A stretch of DNA of 39,318 nucleotides from Rhodothermus sp. (GTDB lineage Bacteria; Bacteroidota; Rhodothermia; Rhodothermales; Rhodothermaceae): the NCBI GenBank assembly GCA_026989375.1, contig JALSJJ010000237.1, positions 1 to 39,318 on the forward strand, read 5' to 3'. The notes under the pieces are model-generated. The model made no database searches. It was not told the DNA's origin and saw nothing but the letters and a program-made list of their open reading frames with translations. This document shows, piece after piece, positions 1 to 8,497 of this stretch. Made by a program: the position numbers and the translations under genes. Numbering within the stretch: the first letter of the stretch is position 1; every line of letters begins with the position of its first letter.

Positions 1-489
1 GGTAAGACGTCCCGTTCCTATGCCATGCACTGGTTTCTGCATCGCATTACCGGGACGTTTCTCGTGTTTTTGCTGATCACCCATTTCTGGGTTCAGCACT
101 ACGATGCGCAGACGGCCAGTGTGGCGGTCCAGGTACTTTCCCAGGAGCAGATTGAGGCCGGTGCGTTGCCCGACTATCCGGAGGCGGCCAAAGAAGCGGT
201 GCGGGCGCGTTATGGCCCCGACGCTGAGGTTACCCCGTATGACGTGGTGATGCTGCGATTGGCCGATCCTGTATATGCTGTGCTCTGGAAGGGCTTCAAC
301 ATTCTGTTTTTGATTTTTGCCCTGCATCACGGGTTTTATGGCCTCAACAACATCCTGACCGACTATATTCGCCATCCCATCGGGCGCGTGCTGGCACAGA
401 CGCTTTCCTGGACGCTGGCGCTGGTACTGCTCATTGTAGGGCTGTATTCCATCATTGTGGCCGGATGGGGATATATGCCTGCATCTTGA
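1..489 (+). CDS. sdhD: Succinate dehydrogenase membrane anchor subunit (SdhD-like), 5' end outside window
   Basis: Small hydrophobic subunit that anchors complex II in the cytoplasmic membrane and helps form the quinone and haem b sites. The visible chain has three membrane segments, a first-helix HRITG motif followed by ITHFW, and a second-helix ALHHGFYGL motif; histidines in these positions are the usual haem b ligands of the family. The reading frame is open back to base 1, and the residues before the ATG at 25 (TSRSYAMHWFLHRITG) look like the conserved entry to the first helix, so I think the true start lies upstream and the ATG at 25 is internal; it remains an alternative start. The gene lies 36 bp before the flavoprotein gene, the usual order of an sdh operon; an sdhC would be expected just outside the window. 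Confidence 0.85.
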   Translation, partial: GKTSRSYAMHWFLHRITGTFLVFLLITHFWVQHYDAQTASVAVQVLSQEQIEAGALPDYPEAAKEAVRARYGPDAEVTPYDVVMLRLADPVYAVLWKGFNILFLIFALHHGFYGLNNILTDYIRHPIGRVLAQTLSWTLALVLLIVGLYSIIVAGWGYMPAS

Positions 490-525
490 AAAGACCTACG
501 GGTTGATTGCAAACCGAATGTTGCC

Positions 526-2265
526 ATGATTTTTTCGCACGACGTCGTCATCGTAGGAGCCGGTGGTTCGGGCTTGATGGCGGCGCTTTACGCCAAGGAG
601 GGAGGTGCCGATGTGGCCGTGATTTCCAAGCTGCATCCGCTTCGTTCGCACACAGGAGCGGCCCAGGGAGGGATTGGCGCAGCTCTGGGCAACGAAGAAG
701 AAGACCACTGGCTCTGGCACGCCTTCGATACGGTCAAGGGGAGCGACTACCTGGGCGATCAGGATGCCATTGAGATCATGTGTCAGGACGCGCCCCGGAC
801 CATCATCGAGCTGGAGCATTACGGCGTGCCCTTTAGCCGTAACAAGGAGGGAAAAATTGCCCAGCGCCGCTTTGGGGGGCACACACGCAATTTCGGGGAG
901 GCGCCGGTCCGACGTGCCTGCCACGCAGCAGACCGCACGGGCCACGCCATTCTACATACCCTCTACGATCAGTGCGTCAAAAATCAGGTTCGCTTCTACG
1001 ACGAATTTCAGGCGTTGGACCTGATCATGACGCCCGAGGGCGTCTGTTGCGGGGTAGTGGCCTATGAGTTGCTTACCGGGGAAATTCACGTTTTTCACGC
1101 CAAGATGGTCTGTCTGGCCACGGGCGGCTATGGACGCGTTTACAAGACGACCTCGAACGCCCATGCCAGTACAGGCGACGGCATGGCCATCGTGCTGCGC
1201 AGCGGCCTGCCGCTTGAGGATATGGAATTTGTCCAGTTTCATCCCACAGGTCTTTACCGACTGGGTATTCTGGTGACCGAAGGGGCGCGTGGTGAAGGCG
1301 GCATCCTGCTCAACGACAAGGGCGAACGCTTCATGGAGCGCTATGCGCCTACGGTAAAGGACCTGGCACCTCGTGACCTGGTTTCACAGTGCATCTACAA
1401 GGAGATCCGCGAAGGACGGGGCATCAACGGGAAAGATTACGTCTATCTGGATCTGCGGCACGTGGGGCGCGAGGTGATCGAAACCAAGCTGCCTGAAATT
1501 GCCACGTTCTGCCGCACGTATCTGGGCATCGACCCGGTAAAGGAACCGATTCCAGTGGCTCCTACCTGCCACTATGCGATGGGAGGGATCCCTACCAACT
1601 ATGATGGGCAGGTGGAGCGGGCCGGTCGGGGTAGCATTGTACCGGGTCTCTACGCGGTAGGTGAGTGCGCGTGCGTGTCGGTGCATGGCGCCAACCGACT
1701 GGGTACCAACTCGCTGGTGGACCTGGTTGTCTTCGGGCGCCGTGCCGGAATTCACATGGCCGAAACGCTTCGGAAAGAAGGACGCAAGAAGGAGCCGCTG
1801 CCCGACAACCCGGACCGGCGCGTCCGCGAAATGCTGGAGGACATTCTGGGGCGGACGCGGGGAGAGCCCGTAGCCGTGGTGCGCTCCGATCTGCAGCAGA
1901 CCATGATGGATAACGTCTCCGTGTTTCGTAACGAGGAGACGTTGACCACCGCGTTGGACGACCTGAAGCAGATCCGGGAGCGCGCCAAGCGCGTGGTGGT
2001 GCGGGACAAGAGCAAGCGGTTCAATACCGAGCTGATGGATGCCGTCGAGCTGGGCTTCCTGGTCGATCTGTCTGAAGTAATCACGCGTTCAGCCCTGAAT
2101 CGGACAGAAAGTCGGGGGGCCCATTCCCGCGAAGACTACCCGAAGCGAGACGACGAGAACTGGCTCAAACATACGCTTATTTACCGCGAAGGAGAAGACA
2201 GTTACCGGTTCGACTACAAGCCGGTAACGATTACCCGATTCCAACCGAAAGAACGGAAGTACTGA
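526..2265 (+). CDS. sdhA: Succinate dehydrogenase flavoprotein subunit
   Basis: Catalytic subunit of complex II, oxidising succinate to fumarate with covalently bound FAD on the cytoplasmic face of the membrane. The 579 residues begin with a Rossmann dinucleotide motif (G11-x-G13-x-x-G16). The motif SHTGAAQGG places the flavin-attachment histidine at about residue 42. An FHPTG motif, RGEGG, and the arginine in APRDLVSQ form the dicarboxylate site, and [11 protein letters not shown] is the second FAD-binding signature. Length is normal for the family. The start is the first ATG in frame; no strong ribosome-binding site precedes it. It sits 36 bp after the anchor gene and 49 bp before sdhB. Confidence 0.97.
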   Translation: MIFSHDVVIVGAGGSGLMAALYAKEGGADVAVISKLHPLRSHTGAAQGGIGAALGNEEEDHWLWHAFDTVKGSDYLGDQDAIEIMCQDAPRTIIELEHYGVPFSRNKEGKIAQRRFGGHTRNFGEAPVRRACHAADRTGHAILHTLYDQCVKNQVRFYDEFQALDLIMTPEGVCCGVVAYELLTGEIHVFHAKMVCLATGGYGRVYKTTSNAHASTGDGMAIVLRSGLPLEDMEFVQFHPTGLYRLGILVTEGARGEGGILLNDKGERFMERYAPTVKDLAPRDLVSQCIYKEIREGRGINGKDYVYLDLRHVGREVIETKLPEIATFCRTYLGIDPVKEPIPVAPTCHYAMGGIPTNYDGQVERAGRGSIVPGLYAVGECACVSVHGANRLGTNSLVDLVVFGRRAGIHMAETLRKEGRKKEPLPDNPDRRVREMLEDILGRTRGEPVAVVRSDLQQTMMDNVSVFRNEETLTTALDDLKQIRERAKRVVVRDKSKRFNTELMDAVELGFLVDLSEVITRSALNRTESRGAHSREDYPKRDDENWLKHTLIYREGEDSYRFDYKPVTITRFQPKERKY

Positions 2266-2314
2266 GCGACCCGCCTGATTGCTACGTGGTCGCCCAACCG
2301 ATGGAGCGGTAACC

Positions 2315-3031
2315 ATGAAAGTCAAGGTCAAAATCAAGCGCTTCAATCCGGAGACCGACGCCGAGCCGCACTGGGAGACCTATGAGGTCGATGCGGATCC
2401 CATGGACAGCGCGCTGTCATTGCTTTTGCATATCAAATGGCATATTGACGGCTCGCTGACCTTCCGCAAAAGCTGCGGTCATGGCATTTGCGGCTCGGAT
2501 GCCATGAAGATCAACGGCGAAAACCGGCTGGCCTGCTCGGTGCTGGTCAAAGATCTGGTCAAAGGAGAGGGCGATACGATCACGTTCGAGCCGTTACCCA
2601 CCGCTCCGGTAATTAAAGATCTGGTCATTGACCAGAGCCGCTTCTTCGAAAAATATCGGGCCGTTAAGCCCTGGCTGATTACACGCACGCCGCCGCCTGA
2701 GCGGGAGCGGCTGCAGAGCCCCGAGGAGTTTGCGCTGATTGAAGACGCCACTAAATGCATCATGTGCGGGGCCTGTACGCATGCCTGCCCCAGCACCTGG
2801 GCGGATCCGGAGTATCTGGGGCCAGCCGCTCTGCTCAAGGCCTATCGGTACACCTTTGACTCGCGCGACGAAGGGGCTGACGAGAGATTACCGGTGGTCG
2901 ACTCGCGCGAGGGGCTCTGGAAGTGCTATACGATCTTCAATTGCAATGAGGCCTGCCCCAAAGAGATTGACATTTCCCGCTGGCTGTCGGCGCTGAAGCG
3001 GCGCGCTGTGATGGAGGTGGCTGCCCGATGA
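2315..3031 (+). CDS. sdhB: Succinate dehydrogenase iron-sulfur subunit
   Basis: Electron-transfer subunit of complex II, carrying electrons from FAD to the quinone site. The three expected clusters are visible in order: a plant-type [2Fe-2S] site (SCGHGICGSD, then a later AC), a [4Fe-4S] site (CIMCGACTHACP), and a [3Fe-4S] site (CYTIFNCNEACPKEI). Asp in the fourth [2Fe-2S] position is also found in E. coli SdhB and is not a defect. The ATG at 2315 is chosen because a GGAG lies 8 bases upstream and the protein then starts with the usual KVKVKIKRF strand; the frame is open further upstream to 2279. The gene ends at 3031, and the opposite-strand neighbour ends at 3032 with no gap. Confidence 0.96.
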   Translation: MKVKVKIKRFNPETDAEPHWETYEVDADPMDSALSLLLHIKWHIDGSLTFRKSCGHGICGSDAMKINGENRLACSVLVKDLVKGEGDTITFEPLPTAPVIKDLVIDQSRFFEKYRAVKPWLITRTPPPERERLQSPEEFALIEDATKCIMCGACTHACPSTWADPEYLGPAALLKAYRYTFDSRDEGADERLPVVDSREGLWKCYTIFNCNEACPKEIDISRWLSALKRRAVMEVAAR

Positions 3032-3475
3032 TTACGACGGTAGAAAGCGGTGGCGCAGGTAGTCGCCGGATGGGATAAGGCGTGCTCGCGACAGATCGCC
3101 GTGGTACAGGTAGATCCAGGCCAATACTGAATGGCCATCCGGCAGGAACACGGTATCCTGGACGCGCCGGTATTCGCCAGCTTCTGGCTGCTCTGGATCG
3201 TATCCTTCGTATGCATCCAGATAGGTGAAGATGTGGGCGGCCTGGGCTCGATGCAAGGCATATAGTTCGCCGTGTACGATGCGGTCGGGATCAGGGACGA
3301 CGCCGGGGTAGGCACCGAGATCGTACAAACGACCCCGGTAATAGGCACGCCCCAGCGAGCGAATTGCGTCGTGCAGGGTGGGCGGAAGAAAGCGGGGCAA
3401 TTGGCCGCGCAGGGTGCCGTAAACAAACAACAAGGTAACCGACATCCAGACAGGGGGATGCCAGCGGTGTTTCAT
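3032..3475 (-). CDS. Gamma-glutamylcyclotransferase-like (GGCT/AIG2) protein
   Basis: The 147-residue product has the signature of the GGCT-like fold: FVYGTLRG near the start, YPGV in the middle, and LDAYEGY carrying the presumed catalytic glutamate. Family members cyclise gamma-glutamyl or gamma-glutamylamine substrates to 5-oxoproline; the substrate here cannot be told. The ATG at 3475 overlaps the stop codon of the upstream GvpF/L-family gene (ATGA), which suggests translational coupling and supports this start; a second ATG at 3445, directly before the conserved strand, is an alternative. It is the last gene of a three-gene minus-strand unit and abuts the end of sdhB tail to tail. Confidence 0.8.
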   Translation of the reverse strand: MKHRWHPPVWMSVTLLFVYGTLRGQLPRFLPPTLHDAIRSLGRAYYRGRLYDLGAYPGVVPDPDRIVHGELYALHRAQAAHIFTYLDAYEGYDPEQPEAGEYRRVQDTVFLPDGHSVLAWIYLYHGDLSRARLIPSGDYLRHRFLPS

Positions 3476-4389
3476 ACCGAAGCAGCGGCCGATGCTTCCA
3501 GATGCAGCCGGGCAAAGTTAAACGGCGGTGAAGGGCCGTTCAACTGTAGTCGGATGCCCAGCGTTCGGTAGGCCCGCTCCAGAGAGGCCACCCGGTCGCG
3601 AAAAGCACTTGTGCGTTCGGTAGCAACCAGATAGGCTGCGCGCAGTACGGGGTGATGTCGGACTTCCAGGCGTTGCACTTTGGCCCGGTCAGCTAAGGCG
3701 GAGAGCGTCTGGTGACAGTGCTCGGCCGCTATTTGCAGGAGCCGATCCACCTCGACCATGAGTGAAGGGTCGTCGGCTGCTGTGCCCTGGACCAGCGCAA
3801 CCGCCTCTTTCAGACGCGCACGATCCACATCGAGCTGAAATAGCCATTCCTGCCGGCCGTCCAGCAACGCCAGCGTAGCACAGAAATCTTCGTAGTTAGC
3901 CTCCAGCAGCGCTCGGACGTGCGCCTGTTCCGGACAGATCGTGCCAAATCGTAAGGGAAGCAGCGGGCCTTCGAGCTGCAAAGAGGCCAGAAACTGATGA
4001 TGTGCCCGAAGCTGAGCACGTAGCCACTCCGTGTCGTGAAGGCGCTGCCGGATGGCTTCCAGACTATAATCGCGGGCCGGGACGCGCCGTACGATGGCTT
4101 GCACATTGCGGAAGGGAATGCATGCCAATGGCTCCGGTCCACTGACCGATTGGCCAGCCCATGTAATACCATAGACGTAGTGAACCTGCGGTTCTGGAGC
4201 CGTGATAGGATGTAATTGGCGGCTCACCTGCTCGAGGATGGCCTGCAACCACCACTGCTTGAGTACGGCACGCGCCAGCGCCAGCGCTTCCTGACGGGAA
4301 GCCTCGGTCAACTGGTATACTTCCTTTTCAGAAAAATACCAGCGGGCTGCAGGTCTGTCGCGCTCAAGCGCCGGCATGATCCGCTTCAT
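3472..4389 (-). CDS. GvpF/GvpL-family protein with an extra N-terminal helix
   Basis: The core matches the gas-vesicle GvpL/GvpF family. It has a first strand YVYGI, then IPFRNVQAIVRRV, the central GPLLPLRFGTI motif, an EWLFQLDVD strand, and the C-terminal AYLV...FRDRV...GP-PPFNF motif. In gas-vesicle producers these proteins are accessory or minor components that bind GvpA. No gvpA or other gvp gene is visible in this window, so a gas-vesicle role is not shown. About 70 residues precede the core and contain a helix (EALALARAVLK..LQAILEQ) closely matching one in the product of the gene immediately upstream. A GTG at 4431 would add 14 residues; I chose the ATG at 4389 because it gives an N-terminus of the same length as the upstream protein. 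It overlaps the upstream gene by 26 bp and the downstream gene by 4 bp. Confidence 0.78.
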   Translation of the reverse strand: MKRIMPALERDRPAARWYFSEKEVYQLTEASRQEALALARAVLKQWWLQAILEQVSRQLHPITAPEPQVHYVYGITWAGQSVSGPEPLACIPFRNVQAIVRRVPARDYSLEAIRQRLHDTEWLRAQLRAHHQFLASLQLEGPLLPLRFGTICPEQAHVRALLEANYEDFCATLALLDGRQEWLFQLDVDRARLKEAVALVQGTAADDPSLMVEVDRLLQIAAEHCHQTLSALADRAKVQRLEVRHHPVLRAAYLVATERTSAFRDRVASLERAYRTLGIRLQLNGPSPPFNFARLHLEASAAASV

Positions 4390-4870
4390 CTTCGGCCGAG
4401 CTGCCCCGCGTGAGCCATTCCTCGTTGGCACTTAGCTGCTGACGAAGGTTCTCGATCTCGCGTAAAATCTGGCGCGCGCCCTCCATCTCTGATCCGTTCT
4501 GCTCCGTTTCGACAGCAGTTGGTGCCGGCGTAGCCTGTGCTGTTTTTTCCGAAGGCGATGTCGGAGGCGTTTCTGGACGGCTGACCAGCGTCACCCGAGG
4601 CGTCTCAAAAGGGGGACGCTTGGGGGCTTCTGCGGGTTGAGCAGCCGTCGGCTGCGCTGCAGTAGCTGGTGGGGACATTGCCTTATGAGCCTGCAGGCGG
4701 GCCGACTGCTCCAGAATGGCCTGGAGCATTTGCTCCTTGATGATTGCGCGGGCTTCCGCCAGCGCCTCCGCTCTGGTTTCTTCAACGAGGCGTTGAATAT
4801 CTTCGTTGGAAAGCTCCAGAAATTTCGCGCGAAACTGTTCAATCAGTTTGCGGAGTTGCTCGTCGTACAT
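4364..4870 (-). CDS. Unrecognised helix/linker/coiled-coil protein, first gene of the GvpF/L unit
   Basis: This 168-residue protein has three visible parts. Residues 1-60 are a charged amphipathic helical region ending in the LQAILEQ motif. Residues 61-125 are a low-complexity linker rich in Ala, Pro and Thr. Residues 126-155 form a short predicted coiled coil (ILREIENLRQQL). There is no signal peptide or membrane segment, so it is probably cytoplasmic. In a by-eye alignment, 18 of 34 residues around residues 22-56 are identical to the N-terminal extension of the GvpF/L-family protein encoded next. This suggests a shared interaction module. The start ATG at 4870 has GGAGA 8 bases upstream. 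I do not recognise a named family. Confidence 0.7.
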   Translation of the reverse strand: MYDEQLRKLIEQFRAKFLELSNEDIQRLVEETRAEALAEARAIIKEQMLQAILEQSARLQAHKAMSPPATAAQPTAAQPAEAPKRPPFETPRVTLVSRPETPPTSPSEKTAQATPAPTAVETEQNGSEMEGARQILREIENLRQQLSANEEWLTRGSSAEDEADHAGA

Positions 4871-4975
4871 AGCATTTTCTCCGGATGGATGGGTGGCATG
4901 GTGCTGAAAGTCTGTGCTACAAGCCGTGTGCCTGCTAAACGAACGATGCCTTACGGTGTGAGTTTCGTCTAAACG

Positions 4976-4992
4976 GCGGAAAACCTTTCCGC
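4976..4992 (-). terminator. Weak hairpin after the lytic transglycosylase gene
   Basis: A perfect 7-bp inverted repeat (GCGGAAA/TTTCCGC) with a 3-base loop lies 25 bp past the stop of the minus-strand lytic transglycosylase gene. There is only a short T run after it on that strand, so it is at best a weak intrinsic terminator. It could instead be part of the regulatory region of the unit that starts at 4870. Confidence 0.25.
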
Positions 4993-5017
4993 GCGTTCAG
5001 GCAAAAAAACTGTTGTT

Positions 5018-7195
5018 TCAGGAAAAGATTTTCAGGCGTTGTCCGGGGTAGATGCGGTTGGAGCGCAGGCCGTTCCAGCGTTTGAGATCTCGTACGGATA
5101 CGCCGAAGCGCTGGGCAATTTCGCTGAGCGTGTCGCCGGGCTGTACATGGTAGATGGTATAGCCCCGTGAAACATCGGCTTCCGGGTAGATGCTCAGGCG
5201 TTGTCCGGGGTAGATGCGGTTGGAGCGCAGGCCGTTCCAGCGTTTGAGATCTCGTACGGATACGCCGAAGCGCTGGGCAATTTCGCTGAGCGTGTCGCCG
5301 CGACGTACGCGATACACCACCCGTTCTGGCATGACCGGCTCCGACAGATACAGCACCAGCTCCTGTCCGACGCGAATGGTATGACCAGAGAGGTTATTCC
5401 AGCGTTTGAGATCGGCCACCGAAATGCCATACCTCCGGGCGATCTTGCTGAGCGCATCACCCGGGCGTACGGTGTAGACGACGCGTGTGGGGGCTCTGGC
5501 ATCCGTAGGAGAGGATCTGTCGGACGAGGCAGTAGCCGGTTCAGGGGCTGCTGTTTCCAGGGCAGTGGGTTGAGCCGCAGGGGGAGCCGGTGATTTTACG
5601 GCAGGCGAAACAACACGAAGCGGACGTATGGAGCGACTGCCATACTGCACGCGCACAGGCGCTGCTTCGGCCAGTTGCAGGGCCTGGCTGCTTTTGTAAC
5701 GGGGTACCGGCACGATCAGCCGCTGCCCCGGTCGAATCAGGGTGCTCCGTAAGCCATTGGCGCGCATGAGCGCCGAGACGCTTACCCCAAAGCGTCGGGC
5801 AATGATGCTGAGCGCATCCCCACGGCGTACCCTGTAGGTAGTAACGGGACGCTTCCGATCTTCGGGAAGCTGCGCATAAGCTGCGGCAAAGCGGGCGTAA
5901 CTCCCCAGAGGTAGCCGAATAAAGTAGGGCCCCCGTGTGGGCGGCAGGATGTTGCGACGCAACTCGGGGTTCAGGGCGCGTAGCGTTGCCACATCGGTCC
6001 CTGCCATGCGTGCAATCTCTTCCAGGGAAAGCATGCCCTGTACGGGCACATAGTCATATTCATAGCGGGGGCCAGGCTGGACGCTCAGGTTCAGAGCAGA
6101 CGGATTGGAGGCCACCAGGGCCGTCGCTATGAACATGGGGACGTAGTTTCGCGTCTCGCGTGGCAGATACGGATAGATGTCCCAGAAAGTGGGCCGCTCG
6201 ATGCCGTGACGGACAGCCGCCCGCTTGAGTGCGCGCCGAACCCGCCCGGCGCCGGCGTTATAGGCGGCAAGCGCTAAATGCCAGTCCTTAAACAAGGCGT
6301 ACAGATCTTTCAGGTGGCGCGCGGCAGCACGGGTAGATTTTTCCGGATCCCGGCGTTCGTCCACCCAGGGCGTGATGCTCAGCCCATAAAGACGGGCCGT
6401 TCCGGCCATGAATTGCCACATGCCCACGGCCCCAGCTCGGCTTCGGGCGTAGGGATTGAGGCCGCTTTCTATCATGGCCAGGTATTTGAGCTCGTCTGGA
6501 ACGCCTTCTTCTTTAAAGATGTGCTCGATCATGGGAAAGTAGGTCTCCGCCCGGCTCAGCCAGCGCAACAGATGTTGTTCCGGTTCGCGCAACAGATAAT
6601 CTATGCTCATTTTGACAAGCCGGTTCATGGTGAGCGGCACGGTGCTGTGAGGAGCAGGCAGATTGGGGGGGGCCACGTCCTCCAGCAGTGGCTCGCCTAC
6701 GGCGTCCATGGCTGCAAACATCGCTTCGCGAAAGGCAAAGATGTCGCCATAGCTCAGGGTCAGCGTATCTGGCGGTATGCCATAGAGCTGTTCGTACTCA
6801 GTAATGAGAGAGCGGTATAGTTCGCGAAAGCGCACATTAGAAGCAATGTGGGGCTGGCGACTCAGCATGGCCAGGGCCTCAAGCGCTTCGTCAAGCAAGC
6901 GGGCGGCGATTTCCAGCTCGCCCGCCGCCTCTGCTTTGAGGATGCGTGCCTGATGGTTGTACAGATGCGCCAGGTATTCAAGCAAGGTGGGCTCGTCCAG
7001 ACTATCGGCGGGCGGTAACAAGCCAACCAGGCTGGTGCCAAGCAGGCGCAACCGCCGATCGAATGGGATTTCTTCGGAAGGAAAGGCCTGCAGACGCTCC
7101 AGCGGAGCCGCCGTTCTGGTTGAGATCGTATCTTGCGCCTGCGTGGTGCCTACCAGGCTTCCAATAAGCCACAGCAACAGTAATCCCCGTACCAC
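5018..7195 (-). CDS. Secreted lytic transglycosylase with four LysM domains (MltD-like)
   Basis: Predicted cell-wall enzyme cleaving peptidoglycan glycan strands to 1,6-anhydro products. The 725 residues start with a signal peptide (hydrophobic core, cleavage likely after TTQA, residue 20). After an alpha-helical region of about 200 residues comes an SLT domain, with the catalytic glutamate in IESGLNPYA (about E243), GAVGMWQFM, and AYNAGAGRV. Four peptidoglycan-binding LysM domains follow at about residues 453-496, 573-616, 627-670 and 680-724; an Ala/Pro/Ser-rich linker separates the first from the other three. E. coli MltD has the same order with fewer LysM domains and is a lipoprotein; no lipobox cysteine is seen here. 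The start is a GTG. It is probably the last gene of the leftward operon starting at 13000. Confidence 0.93.
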   Translation of the reverse strand: MVRGLLLLWLIGSLVGTTQAQDTISTRTAAPLERLQAFPSEEIPFDRRLRLLGTSLVGLLPPADSLDEPTLLEYLAHLYNHQARILKAEAAGELEIAARLLDEALEALAMLSRQPHIASNVRFRELYRSLITEYEQLYGIPPDTLTLSYGDIFAFREAMFAAMDAVGEPLLEDVAPPNLPAPHSTVPLTMNRLVKMSIDYLLREPEQHLLRWLSRAETYFPMIEHIFKEEGVPDELKYLAMIESGLNPYARSRAGAVGMWQFMAGTARLYGLSITPWVDERRDPEKSTRAAARHLKDLYALFKDWHLALAAYNAGAGRVRRALKRAAVRHGIERPTFWDIYPYLPRETRNYVPMFIATALVASNPSALNLSVQPGPRYEYDYVPVQGMLSLEEIARMAGTDVATLRALNPELRRNILPPTRGPYFIRLPLGSYARFAAAYAQLPEDRKRPVTTYRVRRGDALSIIARRFGVSVSALMRANGLRSTLIRPGQRLIVPVPRYKSSQALQLAEAAPVRVQYGSRSIRPLRVVSPAVKSPAPPAAQPTALETAAPEPATASSDRSSPTDARAPTRVVYTVRPGDALSKIARRYGISVADLKRWNNLSGHTIRVGQELVLYLSEPVMPERVVYRVRRGDTLSEIAQRFGVSVRDLKRWNGLRSNRIYPGQRLSIYPEADVSRGYTIYHVQPGDTLSEIAQRFGVSVRDLKRWNGLRSNRIYPGQRLKIFS
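5032..5138. repeat. 107-bp direct repeat, copy 1 (LysM domain 4)
   Basis: This stretch is identical, base for base, to 5194-5300, offset by 162 bp. It encodes most of the fourth LysM domain of the lytic transglycosylase. The repeat ends exactly where the two domains diverge, beside the glycine-rich start of each domain. Confidence 0.95.
5194..5300. repeat. 107-bp direct repeat, copy 2 (LysM domain 3)
   Basis: Identical to 5032-5138 and encoding most of LysM domain 3. The first two LysM domains of the same protein are clearly diverged, so this pair reflects a recent duplication or gene conversion. Confidence 0.95.
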
Positions 7196-7258
7196 GACTT
7201 TTTACTCTCAGTTAAAGCGATACTTCAACACTGGGCTAACGATACACACCGAGTATTT

Positions 7259-8431
7259 TTATTGCAAGGGGGATGCCCGATTTTTTCGGTATCGACGCTC
7301 GACGGCGTCGGTAAAGGCGACGGCGGGTTCGCTGTAGATATTTACGTGGTAGCGACGGAATACTTCTTCTGCGATGAGCTGAGAGGCTTCGGCCCAGGTG
7401 GGCATGTCGCGTAATCGGCGCAGTACGCGTTCGTAGGCAACCCGGTCTCCGCGGAACAGATGCGTAATGAACAGTTCGCGATGGCGCAGGCCGGTTTCAC
7501 CGAGCACTTCGCGTTCCAGGTCGGTTGTGGGAAGCTCCGGGGTTTGTTCAGCCAACGGTTTTTGGTAAAACTGCATCCAGCGAGGCAGGGTGTCGGCGTC
7601 AGCGGTAGTTGTCTGTATGTTTTCGGGAGTTGCCTGCTGAAGCTGAAAGCGACGCCAGAGGGGTAACGTTGCTTCTTCTGTGGGTTCGGTGGTTATGGCC
7701 GGCTTATCGGCGATAAGCGCATGCAGCGCCTCGGCCGTCAGCAGAGCCGTGCCTTCGGCTTGAAGTCGCTGCACCAGGTGCGTCTGCTGTTTTTCTGAAA
7801 AGAAAGCGATCAGCAGGGAGGCAGGAATCGCTGTTGGCCGTTCCGGTAGGAGGGCGGCCAGTTCATAGAGCGGGCGAAGCAGTCGCAGCCAGGCGTCAGC
7901 ATCAAAATCGGCCGTCAGCTTCCGGTCAATGCGTTGCAGTAGTGCTGTGAAGCGTTCTCGTTGTAGTTGGGCGATCTTTTTTTCTTCGAGGTAAAGGGCA
8001 ACGGCTTCTCGGAAGTAAGCATAGGGGAGAAACCAGTGCATACGCTGGAGTACCTTTTCGGCCGGCAGCACCTCATCTTCCGAGAAGATGTGGGTGGTGA
8101 GGGTGTGGATTGGTCGGACCAGATACTGCGCCAGGGCCTGAACACTCTGGCTGAGCAGTTCTGGCCATACCTGGGGCGGAATGCGTAGATGCGAACGCAA
8201 TCGGGTGCACAGCGCTTGATAGGCTTCCTGGACTTCTGGTGCTTCGACTTCGAACCAGGTGTCATCAAGGAAGGGAAGCCGGGCATCTGCCTGCGCGATC
8301 GCCAGGTGCTGCAGGTAATGTATGAGCGCATCGGGCATTCCCAGCCGGCGTAGCTCACGAAGGGGGTAGGCCCGGGTAGGAGGGAAAGCCGCCTGTAATT
8401 GCCGGGTCAGAAGACGAATGAATTCGGTCAT
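7259..8431 (-). CDS. Unrecognised protein between nadC and the lytic transglycosylase
   Basis: About 390 residues with no signal peptide and no clear membrane segment, so probably cytoplasmic. It is mostly helical and rich in Leu, Gln, Arg and Ala. The first 240 residues look like a continuous helical bundle, followed by a Thr/Glu/Pro-rich stretch (about residues 250-310) and a second helical part that ends in a basic tail (VERRYRKNR). I recognise no catalytic motif or family. I chose the ATG at 8431, starting MTEFIRLLTRQL. A TTG at 8491 would add 20 residues that do not look like protein-coding sequence. It lies downstream of nadC and 63 bp before the lytic transglycosylase start, in the same orientation. 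Confidence 0.75.
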   Translation of the reverse strand: MTEFIRLLTRQLQAAFPPTRAYPLRELRRLGMPDALIHYLQHLAIAQADARLPFLDDTWFEVEAPEVQEAYQALCTRLRSHLRIPPQVWPELLSQSVQALAQYLVRPIHTLTTHIFSEDEVLPAEKVLQRMHWFLPYAYFREAVALYLEEKKIAQLQRERFTALLQRIDRKLTADFDADAWLRLLRPLYELAALLPERPTAIPASLLIAFFSEKQQTHLVQRLQAEGTALLTAEALHALIADKPAITTEPTEEATLPLWRRFQLQQATPENIQTTTADADTLPRWMQFYQKPLAEQTPELPTTDLEREVLGETGLRHRELFITHLFRGDRVAYERVLRRLRDMPTWAEASQLIAEEVFRRYHVNIYSEPAVAFTDAVERRYRKNRASPLQ

Positions 8432-8497
8432 AAGACATATGGGCCCGGTTCGTGAACGGATCTGGGCCTTATAACGCCAGCTTTTCGGCAAAGTCTC

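Noticed and set aside
2460-2535. Apparent loss of a [2Fe-2S] cysteine in SdhB
   Set aside because: Aspartate at this position is the normal ligand in E. coli SdhB too, so it is not a defect.
3472-4389. Reading this locus as a gas-vesicle gene cluster
   Set aside because: Only one GvpF/L-family gene is present; no gvpA, gvpN or gvpK is visible, so gas vesicles cannot be claimed.
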